From: Pseudomonas baetica
Lineage (GTDB): Bacteria; Pseudomonadota; Gammaproteobacteria; Pseudomonadales; Pseudomonadaceae
Assembly: GCF_019733355.1 (NCBI RefSeq)
Contig: NZ_JAIHLQ010000026.1
Span: 1 to 64,000 of the forward strand
Length of the DNA: 64,000 nucleotides
Direction of reading: 5' to 3'
Shown here: piece after piece, positions 1 to 7,347 of the stretch
Layout: every line of letters starts with the position of its first letter
Position numbering within the stretch: the first letter of the stretch is position 1
Position numbers and translations under genes: made by a program
Notes under the pieces: model-generated
The model's input: the letters and a program-made list of their open reading frames with translations, nothing else
What the model was told of the DNA's origin: nothing
Database searches by the model: none

Positions 1-25
1 TTCGCGAGCAAGCCCGCTCCCACAG
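1..25. repeat. REP element (GTGGGAGCGGG family)
   Basis: The first 25 bases are one arm of the Pseudomonas REP palindrome (CGAGCAAGCCCGCTCCCACAG). Better copies recur at 21069-21161 and 36293-36401. It lies next to a decayed gene copy, so it may mark a rearrangement boundary. Confidence 0.8.
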
Positions 26-27
26 AG

Positions 28-177
28 TTTGAGGTGAATGGGCTTATTGCGTATCAGAACGGCCCGGCAGCATGCGCACGAGGGTGTTGTCGCGCACCCA
101 GTAGTGGTGGAACAAGCCTGCCGCGGCGTGCAGGCCGATCAGTGCGCGAAGTTGGGGAATGGTTTGTCGCCGGCGGC
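28..177 (-). pseudogene. decayed partial copy of cytochrome b561 3' end
   Basis: Read on the minus strand, 35-144 encodes the last ~33 residues of the neighbouring cytochrome b561 (LIGLHAAAGLFHHYWVRDN..., ending SDTQ and a stop). Bases 147-177 match 408-437 of the intact gene (AGDKPFP...). The copy therefore lacks about 94 bp found in the intact gene (roughly 314-407), and the join shifts the reading frame. It has no start and cannot make the protein. It probably arose by tandem duplication followed by deletion; this is inferred from the alignment of the two copies. Confidence 0.85.
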
Positions 178-199
178 GAGCAAGCCCACTCCCACAGGG
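178..199. repeat. degenerate REP element
   Basis: GAGCAAGCCCACTCCCACAGGG is a one-mismatch version of the REP arm at 1-25. It separates the decayed b561 copy from the intact gene, so each copy carries the same REP plus TTTGAGGTGAATGGGC junction at its 3' side. Confidence 0.7.
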
Positions 200-215
200 T
201 TTGAGGTGAATGGGC

Positions 216-770
216 TTATTGCGTATCAGAACGGCCCGGCAGCATGCGTACGAGGGTGTTATCCCGCACCCAATAATGGTGAAACAACCCCGCCGCGGCG
301 TGCAGGCCGATCAGCCAGTAACCGGTGCTGCCGATCAGTTCGTGCCAGTACTTGAGGCGTTTGGCGAAGTCCGGGTCGATGGCGACCGGGGCCGGTACGT
401 GGAAGCCGAAGTATGGAAACGGTTTGTCGCCGGCGGCAAGCATCAACCAGGCGAGGATCGGGGTGGCGATCATCAGGCCGTAGAGGGCCAGGTGCATCAG
501 GTGCGAGATGCCGGTCTGCCAGGCCGGTGGTTTGGGGGTGATCGGTGGGCGTGGGGTCAGGCGGCCCAGCAGGCGGATCCACACCAGGGCGAAGATGCTG
601 GCGCCGAACAGGCCGTGAAAGCCCATCAGCAGGCCGCGCGCTTCGCTGCCCTTGGGCATGAAACCTTTGAGCTCGACGCAGGCATAAACACCGACGAACA
701 GCGCCAGCATCAGCCAGTGCAGCATGATTGAGAGTTTTCCATAACGGTTTACGGCGTTGTCGCGGGTCAT
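216..770 (-). CDS. cytochrome b561
   Basis: This 184-residue inner-membrane dihaem cytochrome b561 family protein probably passes electrons from quinol. Four hydrophobic segments are visible (LSIMLHWLMLALFVGVYA; LLMGFHGLFGASIFALVWI; LMHLALYGLMIATPILAW; YWLIGLHAAAGLFHH). Histidines suited to haem ligation lie in or beside the helices (LHW, GFHG, HLMH, GLHAAAGLFHH). I chose ATG 770 (MTRDNAVNRYGK), where family similarity begins, rather than the upstream ATG at 854. The gene is transcribed away from the T-hemolysin operon and shares its control region. Its substrate is not known. Confidence 0.92.
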   Translation of the reverse strand: MTRDNAVNRYGKLSIMLHWLMLALFVGVYACVELKGFMPKGSEARGLLMGFHGLFGASIFALVWIRLLGRLTPRPPITPKPPAWQTGISHLMHLALYGLMIATPILAWLMLAAGDKPFPYFGFHVPAPVAIDPDFAKRLKYWHELIGSTGYWLIGLHAAAGLFHHYWVRDNTLVRMLPGRSDTQ

Positions 771-868
771 AAGAAGCGCCTCGTGATTGTCGTTAGCGAC
801 GGTCGATTCATTCGACGGTCTCGATTCGGTTGCCGGGCGAACCGACGGCATCACCCTGCCCGCCCAGT

Positions 869-885
869 CTTAAGACAGTCTGAAG
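869..885 (+). promoter_or_regulatory. QseB/PmrA-type response regulator box
   Basis: CTTAAG-ACAGT-CTGAAG is a pair of hexamers spaced by 5 bases, the layout of PmrA/QseB direct-repeat boxes. A near-identical site lies on the opposite strand at 913-929. The downstream operon encodes a regulator of this family, so autoregulation is a reasonable inference. Confidence 0.6.
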
Positions 886-912
886 ATCGGCCCGTAGATT
901 ACCCTTTTTTAC

Positions 913-929
913 CTTCAGACTTCGTTAAG
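913..929 (-). promoter_or_regulatory. second QseB/PmrA-type box, opposite strand
   Basis: On the minus strand this reads CTTAAC-GAAGT-CTGAAG, matching the site at 869-885 at 14 of 17 positions. The two sites form an inverted pair separated by 27 bp in the divergent b561/T-hemolysin control region, so one regulator could serve both directions. Confidence 0.6.
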
Positions 930-977
930 AAATGGTTCGGATACTTCGCTCAAACCATTGAGGGAGGCGTTCTGCCC

Positions 978-1655
978 ATGCCCGATTTCCACTGGAACAT
1001 CCCCCTGCCCCTGCACTTCGGCCAAGCCGAAACACCGCAGATGACCTTATCCAGTGCCTTGCCGGACGATGTTCAGCGACCGGTGTTCGAGGCCTTTATC
1101 CAGCAACGTTTTCGCAAGGCCCATGGCGCTGACATCCGCCACTTCATGCCCGAGCTGTTCGGTATGCACAACGGCGACGGTGAATTGTGTGCGGTGGCCG
1201 GGCTGCGCCGCGCGCATCTGGAGCCGTTGTTTCTTGAGCGCTATCTGGATGAGCCGATCGAGCCGCTGATCAGTGCGGCAGCGGATCGCCCGGTGGATCG
1301 CGACGGGATCGTCGAGGTGGGCAACCTTGCTGCCAGCGACACCGGCAGTGCGCGCTTGAGCATTATCGCTATCACTTACTTGCTGGCCATGGGCGGTCTG
1401 GAGTGGGTGACGTTCACCGGCAACATCGGGCTGGTCAACAGCTTCCATCGTCTGGGCCTGAAACCGGTGACGTTGTGCGCCGCCGACCCGGCACGCCTGG
1501 GGGACGACCGTCACAGCTGGGGCAGTTATTACGAAAGCAAACCGTGGGTTCATGTGGGCAACATCCGCGCCGGTTTTATCCATCTGCGCAATATCGGCCT
1601 GTTCACGCGCTTGGGCCTGCCAACCTCGATTGAAGGAGCTTGTCATGTCGCTTGA
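978..1655 (+). CDS. thermostable hemolysin (T-hemolysin) family protein
   Basis: This 225-residue protein resembles the T-hemolysin family named after the Vibrio heat-stable delta-haemolysin. Visible family segments are HGADIRHFMPELFG, AGLRRAHLEPLFLERYLDEPIE and TYLLAMGGLEWVTFTGN. There is no signal peptide or membrane helix, which argues against a secreted toxin. I recall the family being grouped with acyltransferase-like (GNAT) folds, which should be checked. ATG 978 follows AGGGAGG at 961-967; longer upstream readings have no such site. It overlaps the next gene by 11 bp and leads an operon of ligase, diiron protein and dehydrogenase, so a biosynthetic role seems likelier than cell lysis. 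Confidence 0.8.
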   Translation: MPDFHWNIPLPLHFGQAETPQMTLSSALPDDVQRPVFEAFIQQRFRKAHGADIRHFMPELFGMHNGDGELCAVAGLRRAHLEPLFLERYLDEPIEPLISAAADRPVDRDGIVEVGNLAASDTGSARLSIIAITYLLAMGGLEWVTFTGNIGLVNSFHRLGLKPVTLCAADPARLGDDRHSWGSYYESKPWVHVGNIRAGFIHLRNIGLFTRLGLPTSIEGACHVA

Positions 1656-3126
1656 ACTGCAACGTTTCAAGGAAACCCTGCGCAGCCATGCCGGGCGCAA
1701 TGACAACACGATTGCCCTTTGGGGCGACACCCTAAGGCTCGATTACGCCACGTTGTACGCCGAGGTGCTGTATCGCCAGGAGCGCTTGCGCGATGAAAAC
1801 GTGCAGGTGATCGCACTGGCGCTGGACAACGGCGTCGACGCGATGCTCTGGGACTTGGCCGTACTGTTCGAAGGCCTGACCTGCGTGACGCTGCCGCCGT
1901 TTTTCAGCTCGGCGCAACGTGCTCATTGTCTGGAACAGAGTCAGGCCGAACGGGTGATCGCCGAGCCGGAACTGGAGGCCGAATTGCTTGCGGGCGGTTA
2001 TGTGAAAAGCGGCGAGTTCTGGTGCCGTACCTTCAGTGGCCCGAGCCGCATGCCCGCCGGCACGGCCAAACTGACCTTCACGTCCGGCACCACCGGCACG
2101 CCCAAAGGCGTTTGCCTGAGCGCCGACAGTTTGTTGCGGGTTGCACGCGAGCTGCATCAGGCCAGCGAACCGACTGCTCCTCAGCATCACCTGGCGCTTT
2201 TGCCGTTGGCGATTCTGCTGGAAAACCTTGGCTGTTATGCGGCGCTGTATGCGGGTGCGACGCTGAGTCTGCCTGGCCAGAAAACCCTCGGCATTCAGGG
2301 CGCCAGTGGCGTGGATGTGCCGCGCCTGCTGGGTTATCTGGCCAGCCGTGCGCCGGAGAGTCTGATTCTGGTGCCGCAATTGTTGCTATTGCTGGTCGGC
2401 GCCGCCGAACAGAAAGCCTTCGATCCCCAGACTCTGCGTTTTGCGGCGGTGGGTGGCGCGCGAGTGTCCGAGGATCTGCTGCACCGCGCCCAACGGGTCG
2501 GCCTGCCGGTTTATGAAGGTTATGGCTTGTCCGAGTGTGCCTCGGTGGTCTGCCTCAATCGCCCCGGTGCCTGGCGTCCGGGCAGCGTCGGCAGGCCGCT
2601 GCCTCACGTTGAAGTGCGCGTGGCCGAGGACGGCGAAGTGCTGATCAAGGGTTCGCCGCTGTTGGGTTATCTGGGGGATGCGCCGTACGCCGAAGAATGG
2701 TGGCCAAGCGGCGATCTGGGCGAGTTCGATTCGCAAGGGTTTCTCTACCTCAAGGGCCGCAAGAAGCATCAGTTCGTCACCAGTTTCGGGCGCAACGTCA
2801 ACCCGGAATGGGTCGAGTCCGAGCTGACCCAGCGCCGTCACATCGCCCAGGCGTTCGTCTACGGCGAGGCGATGCCGCACAACCACGCCTTGCTCTGGCC
2901 ACATCGCCCGGATTGCACCGACGCGGAACTGGCCGCTGCCATTGCCGAAGCCAACGAGGCGCTGCCCGATTACGCCCAGGTACACAACTGGACGCGCCTG
3001 CCACAACCGTTCACCGCCGCCAATGGCTTGCTCACCGCCAATGGCCGCCCGCGCCGCGAGGCCATCGTCGCGCAGTACCACACACAACTGACCGAATCCG
3101 CCGTCTCCGAGGAATCCGCATCATGA
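1645..3126 (+). CDS. AMP-forming acyl-CoA synthetase/ligase
   Basis: This 493-residue ANL-superfamily enzyme activates a carboxylic acid as its acyl-adenylate. The P-loop LTFTSGTTGTPKG, YGLSE (A5 core), SGDLGEFD (A7) and KGRKKHQFVTSFGRNVNPEWVE (A8 hinge) are all present. The C-terminal A10 segment reads NGRPRRE where many members have NGKxxR, so the usual catalytic lysine is replaced by arginine. ATG 1645 follows AAGGAG at 1633-1638. It overlaps the T-hemolysin gene by 11 bp and the diiron gene by 4 bp (ATGA), so translation is probably coupled. The substrate cannot be read from sequence; a fatty acid is the default guess. Confidence 0.88.
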   Translation: MSLELQRFKETLRSHAGRNDNTIALWGDTLRLDYATLYAEVLYRQERLRDENVQVIALALDNGVDAMLWDLAVLFEGLTCVTLPPFFSSAQRAHCLEQSQAERVIAEPELEAELLAGGYVKSGEFWCRTFSGPSRMPAGTAKLTFTSGTTGTPKGVCLSADSLLRVARELHQASEPTAPQHHLALLPLAILLENLGCYAALYAGATLSLPGQKTLGIQGASGVDVPRLLGYLASRAPESLILVPQLLLLLVGAAEQKAFDPQTLRFAAVGGARVSEDLLHRAQRVGLPVYEGYGLSECASVVCLNRPGAWRPGSVGRPLPHVEVRVAEDGEVLIKGSPLLGYLGDAPYAEEWWPSGDLGEFDSQGFLYLKGRKKHQFVTSFGRNVNPEWVESELTQRRHIAQAFVYGEAMPHNHALLWPHRPDCTDAELAAAIAEANEALPDYAQVHNWTRLPQPFTAANGLLTANGRPRREAIVAQYHTQLTESAVSEESAS

Positions 3127-3797
3127 ATTTTTTCGACACCCTGCAAGAAGCCACCCAACAGGAACGTCACGAGCTGTTCAATCTGCCGATCATTCTTGAT
3201 GCGCTGCAAGGCAAGGTCAGCCTTGAAAGCTATCGCGCATTTCTCGCCCAGGCCTATTACCACGTACGCCACACCGTGCCATTGATGATGGCTTGCGGTG
3301 CTCGTTTGCCGACGCGTCTGGAATGGCTGCGCAAAGCGGTGTGCGAGTACATCGAGGACGAGTACGGCCATGAACAATGGGTGCTCAACGATATCGCTGC
3401 GTGTGGCGGTGACCGCGATGCGGTGCGTGATGGTCAGCCGTCGCTGTCGATCGAGTTGATGGTCAGTTTCCTTTATGACCTGATCGCTCGCGGCAACCCG
3501 GTGGGGCTGTTCGGCATGGTCAACGTGCTCGAAGGCACCAGCATTGCCCTGGCGACACATGCAGCGGGCAGCATTCGCGAGCGTCTGGCGCTGCCGGAGA
3601 CTGCCTTCAGCTACCTGAGCTCCCACGGTTCGCTGGACGTTGAGCATATGCAGACCTATCGCCGACTGATGAATCAGTTGGAAGATCCAGAAGACCAGGC
3701 CGCGGTGATCCACGCCTCGAAAGTCGTATATCGCTTGTACACCGACATGTTCCGTGGCTTGCCGCGTGACGCGGAGGCTCAACATGCAGCTGCGTGA
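3123..3797 (+). CDS. heme-oxygenase-like (TenA/HDO-type) diiron protein
   Basis: This 224-residue all-helical protein belongs to the iron-containing redox group of the TenA/heme-oxygenase-like fold. Candidate metal ligands are E80-x2-H83 (DEYGHEQW), E137 (NVLEG) and H168/D172/H175 (SSHGSLDVEHM). They follow the order seen in diiron oxidases such as UndA. The gene overlaps the ligase by 4 bp and the SDR by 14 bp. Known relatives perform oxidative decarboxylation or N-oxygenation on acids and amines, so oxidation of a product of the neighbouring ligase is plausible but inferred. It is often misannotated as a TenA regulator. Confidence 0.82.
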   Translation: MNFFDTLQEATQQERHELFNLPIILDALQGKVSLESYRAFLAQAYYHVRHTVPLMMACGARLPTRLEWLRKAVCEYIEDEYGHEQWVLNDIAACGGDRDAVRDGQPSLSIELMVSFLYDLIARGNPVGLFGMVNVLEGTSIALATHAAGSIRERLALPETAFSYLSSHGSLDVEHMQTYRRLMNQLEDPEDQAAVIHASKVVYRLYTDMFRGLPRDAEAQHAAA

Positions 3798-4593
3798 AGC
3801 GCGTGTGGTATTGACCGGCGCCAGTGGTGGCATCGGCATGGCCATCGCCAATGCCTTGTGCGCCGCCGGCGCCCGGGTGCTGGCTGTGGCCCGCCACCAG
3901 GAAGCCTTGCAGCCGCTGATCGAGCGCTACCCGCAAAACCTGTGCTGGGTGGCCGCTGACCTGACCTTCCTTGCCGACCGGCGCAAAGTGCTGGCTGCCG
4001 CCGAAGCCATCGGTGGCATCAACCTGCTGATCAACGCGGCCGGGGTCAATCACTTCGCCATGCTTGAGCAACTCGATGACAGCGACATCAACGCGATGCT
4101 GGCGGTGAACATCAGTGCCCCGATCTGCCTGACCAAACTGCTGCTGCCGCTGCTTAAGGACGCCGACAGTGCGATGGTGGTCAACGTTGGCTCCACGTAC
4201 GGCTCGATCGGCTACCCCGGTTATGCCAGTTATTGCGCGACCAAATTTGCCCTGCGCGGTTTTTCCGAAGCCTTGCGCCGGGAACTGGCCGACACCCGGG
4301 TCAGCGTGCTCTACGTCGCACCCCGCGCTACGCGCACGTCGATGAACAGCGCGGCGGCGCAAGCCTTGAATGATGCGCTGAAATCCAACGTCGATGACCC
4401 GCAAGCCGTGGCCTCGGCGGTGATCCACGCGATTGCCGGCGACCGTCGCGATTTGTATCTGGGCTGGCCGGAGCGCTTCTTCGTGCGCCTCAACAGCCTG
4501 CTGCCGCATCTGGTGGATCGAGGCCTGCGCAAGCAGTTGCCACTGATCCGTCGCCTGAGTGAAAAACCCGACAACGAGCCGCCAAAACCATGA
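3784..4593 (+). CDS. short-chain dehydrogenase/reductase
   Basis: This 269-residue classical SDR has the cofactor motif TGASGGIG (residues 11-18), the NAAG motif, a serine in NVGSTYGS and the catalytic YCATK (YxxxK). It should reduce a carbonyl or oxidise an alcohol with NAD(P). ATG 3784 follows GGAGG at 3774-3778. It overlaps the diiron gene and, through ATGA, the TPR gene. The C-terminal tail past residue 230 (LYLGWPERFFVRLNSLLPHLVDRGL) resembles a membrane-associating helix seen in lipid-active SDRs, which hints at a hydrophobic substrate. Confidence 0.88.
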   Translation: MQLREARVVLTGASGGIGMAIANALCAAGARVLAVARHQEALQPLIERYPQNLCWVAADLTFLADRRKVLAAAEAIGGINLLINAAGVNHFAMLEQLDDSDINAMLAVNISAPICLTKLLLPLLKDADSAMVVNVGSTYGSIGYPGYASYCATKFALRGFSEALRRELADTRVSVLYVAPRATRTSMNSAAAQALNDALKSNVDDPQAVASAVIHAIAGDRRDLYLGWPERFFVRLNSLLPHLVDRGLRKQLPLIRRLSEKPDNEPPKP

Positions 4594-5234
4594 AAAAAAT
4601 CTACGCATGTCTACTGCTCGGCGCGCTGAGCCAAAGTGTTTGGGCGCTGGACACCGCCGATCAGCAACGCTTGGCCGGCATTCAGCAGAGCTGGGCGCAC
4701 ATTCAATACGAAACACCGGAGAAACAGCGCGCCGCCGCTTTCGAGCAACTGTCAGCGCAAACGACAAGTTTCACCAGCCAGCGCCCGGCCGTGGCCGAAG
4801 CGTGGATCTGGAAAGGCATCGTCACCAGCAGTTGGGCCGGTGCCCAGGGTGGGCTCGGTGCGTTGGGCAAAGCCAAAGACGCCAAGGCTGACCTGGAAAA
4901 ATCCCTGAGCCTGGACCCCAAAGCCCTGCAAGGTTCGGCCTACACCAGCCTCGCCGCCCTGTATGATCGCGTGCCGGGCTGGCCAATCGGTTTTGGCGAC
5001 AGCGACAAGGCTGAGCAACTGCTCAAGCAAGCGCTGCAACTCAACCCCGAGGGCATCGACAGCCTGTACTTCTGGGGCGATCACCTCTACCGTCAGAAGC
5101 GCTACGCTGAAGCCAAAGCCGCGTTGCAAAAAGCACTGCAAGCGGCGCCACGCCCAGGCCGGGAAACCGCCGATGCCGGGCGCCGTAAAGAAATCGCCGC
5201 GTTGCTGGTGGACGTGAACAAGAAACTCGAATGA
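4590..5234 (+). CDS. exported TPR-repeat protein
   Basis: The 214-residue product starts with a signal peptide (MKKIYACLLLGALSQSVWA, cleavage likely after VWA). It contains TPR-like helices around residues 75-195 (LEKSLSLDPKALQGSAYTSLA; LLKQALQLNPEGIDSLYFWG; AKAALQKALQAAPRPG). It is predicted periplasmic and involved in protein contacts rather than catalysis. The start overlaps the SDR stop (ATGA), and the stop overlaps the upstream alternative start of the response regulator. Its role in the operon is unknown. Confidence 0.8.
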   Translation: MKKIYACLLLGALSQSVWALDTADQQRLAGIQQSWAHIQYETPEKQRAAAFEQLSAQTTSFTSQRPAVAEAWIWKGIVTSSWAGAQGGLGALGKAKDAKADLEKSLSLDPKALQGSAYTSLAALYDRVPGWPIGFGDSDKAEQLLKQALQLNPEGIDSLYFWGDHLYRQKRYAEAKAALQKALQAAPRPGRETADAGRRKEIAALLVDVNKKLE

Positions 5235-5245
5235 CAGGAGTCCGT

Positions 5246-5908
5246 GTGCGTTTATTACTGATCGAGGACGATGAGGCCCTCGGCGAGGGCATTCATCAAG
5301 CGTTGGGGCGCGAAGGCTACACCGTCGACTGGCTCAAGGACGGCAGCAGCGCCCTTCACGCCTTGCTCAGTGAAACCTTTGACCTGGCGGTGCTTGATCT
5401 GGGTCTGCCGCGCATGGACGGCCTCGAAGTGCTGCGTCGTCTGCGCGACAGCGGCTCGAACCTGCCGGTGCTGATCCTGACCGCTCGCGATGCCACCGAG
5501 GATCGTATCGCCGGGCTCGATGCCGGCGCCGACGATTACCTGATCAAACCGTTCGATCTGGCCGAACTCAAGGCGCGTTTGCGTGCCTTGTTACGACGCA
5601 GTGCCGGGCGCGCCCAAGCGCTGATCGAGCACGCCGGCATCAGCCTCAATCCCGGCACACAGCAGGTCACCTATCACGGCCAACCCGTGGCGCTGACCCC
5701 CAAGGAATATCAGTTATTGCATGAATTGCTCTCGCCACCGGGCCGCGTCATGACCCGCGACCAACTGATTCAGTTGCTTTACGGCTGGAACGAAGAAGCG
5801 GAGAGCAACACCCTGGAAGTGCATATCCACCACCTGCGCAAAAAGTTCTCCACCGACCTGATCCGCACCATTCGTGGCGTGGGTTATCTGGTGGAGGAGC
5901 GCCGATGA
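5246..5908 (+). CDS. OmpR-family response regulator (QseB/PmrA-like)
   Basis: This 220-residue regulator has a receiver domain (acidic EDD near the start, phosphoacceptor in VLDLGLPRMDG, LTARDA, KPFDL) and a C-terminal winged-helix domain (LTPKEYQLLHELL, NTLEVHIHHLRKKF, IRTIRGVGYLVE). I prefer GTG 5246 because ACAGGAG lies 5 bases upstream and the protein then begins with the family's VRLLLIEDD. ATG 5231, overlapping the TPR stop, is the alternative. It is translationally coupled to the kinase gene by ATGA. The paired boxes at 869 and 913 are likely targets. Confidence 0.9.
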   Translation: MRLLLIEDDEALGEGIHQALGREGYTVDWLKDGSSALHALLSETFDLAVLDLGLPRMDGLEVLRRLRDSGSNLPVLILTARDATEDRIAGLDAGADDYLIKPFDLAELKARLRALLRRSAGRAQALIEHAGISLNPGTQQVTYHGQPVALTPKEYQLLHELLSPPGRVMTRDQLIQLLYGWNEEAESNTLEVHIHHLRKKFSTDLIRTIRGVGYLVEERR

Positions 5909-7275
5909 GTTCGATTCGTCGCCGTACGCTGACGCTGATCATCGGCCTGATGCTCGCCGGTCTATCGGTACTGAGCGTGTTCAACCTGCACGACAGCAAC
6001 CACGAAATCGCCGAAGTCTACGACGCGCAACTGGCGCAAAACGCCCGGTTACTGCAAGGCGTGATGCGTATGCCGATCAATGGTCAGTCGCACAGCGATC
6101 TGTTTCAGGCGTTCAACACCGCGCTGGGAGAAGCAGTGCCCCGCGTCGACGGGCATCCTTACGAAGGCAAAATCGCCTTTCAAGTGTGGGACCCCAAGAA
6201 TGAAGTGCTGGTACACACCGCCAGCGCCCCCTCCTTCACTTCACCGCCAACCCAGCCTGGTTTTAGCGATGTGGTGGATTTGAAAGACCGCCAATGGCGC
6301 GCATTCATGCTGGAAGACAAGCAGAACGGCCTGCGCATCTGGGTCGGTGAGCGCGATGATGTGCGCGCCGATCTGGTCGACCGCATCGTCCGTCACACAC
6401 TGTGGCCGAACGTGCTCGGTAGCCTGATCCTCGCGGCCATGGTCTGGCTCGCCATCGGCTGGGGCCTCAAGCCACTGGCGGACATGGCTGCGACCCTGCG
6501 CGCCCGCCACAGCGGCTCGCTGGAACCCTTGCAACTGACACCCTTGCCCAGCGAGCTGGAACCGATGCAAGCAGCGCTCAACCGCATGCTCGCGCAGATC
6601 CAGGAAGTGCTCGGCCGTGAACGCCGCTTCATCGCCGACGCCGCCCACGAAATGCGCACACCGCTGGCGGTGCTGAGGGTGCATGCGCAAAACCTGCTGG
6701 AGGCCGGCACCGAACAGGAGCGCCGCGACTCGCTGCAATTTCTGATCTCGGGTGTCGATCGCACCAGCCGTCTGGTCAATCAGTTGCTGACCATGGCCCG
6801 CCTGGAGCCCAAACCCAACCCGCCGCCCCTGCAACGCATCGACCTCAGCGAAACCGTGCGCAACAGCCTGGTGCAACTGACCCCGTGGTTGCTGAGTAAA
6901 CAGCTGGAACTGGCCTTTGAAGACGGCGCCCAAACGCTCCATGTCCTGGCCAGCACCGCCGCCATCGACATTGCCCTGAACAACCTGATCACCAATGCCG
7001 CCAACTTCTCCCCGGAACACGGCGTGATCACCGTGACGCTGACTCAAACCGACGGCTTCTGCCATTTGAGCGTCGAAGATCAGGGGCCGGGCATTAATGA
7101 GGAAGATCGAGAGCGCTTGTTCGAACGGTTCTACAGCCGTGGTAACGCGCAGGGTGCGGGATTGGGGCTGACCATCGTCAACACCATCGCCACGCGACTG
7201 GGTGGGCGGATTACGTTGGTCAACCGGGCTGAGGGTGGATTGCGGGCGACGTTGTCGATGCCCGCAAGGCAGTGA
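5905..7275 (+). CDS. sensor histidine kinase (QseC/PmrB-like)
   Basis: This 456-residue inner-membrane kinase has TM1 near residues 10-30 (LTLIIGLMLAGLSVLSVF), a periplasmic sensor of about 125 residues, and TM2 near 165-185 (VLGSLILAAMVWLAIGW). A HAMP-like linker follows, then the H-box AAHEMRTPLAVL, N-box NNLITNAANFS, G1 EDQGPGI and G2 GAGLGLTIV. It forms a pair with the preceding regulator. The signal is unknown, and the sensor region resembles the 2CSK-type domain of QseC relatives. It is the last gene of the operon. Confidence 0.92.
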   Translation: MSSIRRRTLTLIIGLMLAGLSVLSVFNLHDSNHEIAEVYDAQLAQNARLLQGVMRMPINGQSHSDLFQAFNTALGEAVPRVDGHPYEGKIAFQVWDPKNEVLVHTASAPSFTSPPTQPGFSDVVDLKDRQWRAFMLEDKQNGLRIWVGERDDVRADLVDRIVRHTLWPNVLGSLILAAMVWLAIGWGLKPLADMAATLRARHSGSLEPLQLTPLPSELEPMQAALNRMLAQIQEVLGRERRFIADAAHEMRTPLAVLRVHAQNLLEAGTEQERRDSLQFLISGVDRTSRLVNQLLTMARLEPKPNPPPLQRIDLSETVRNSLVQLTPWLLSKQLELAFEDGAQTLHVLASTAAIDIALNNLITNAANFSPEHGVITVTLTQTDGFCHLSVEDQGPGINEEDRERLFERFYSRGNAQGAGLGLTIVNTIATRLGGRITLVNRAEGGLRATLSMPARQ

Positions 7276-7347
7276 TCTGCGACGGTCGATGGATCAGGTT
7301 GAATCTCACTGACAATCGCTGTCACTTGCCAGCAGTACGCCGCGACC

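Noticed and set aside
3123..3797. Identification of the diiron protein as UndA (undecene synthase)
   Set aside because: Ligand order is similar, but the overall sequence is not close enough to assign a reaction, and UndA does not work with this set of neighbours.
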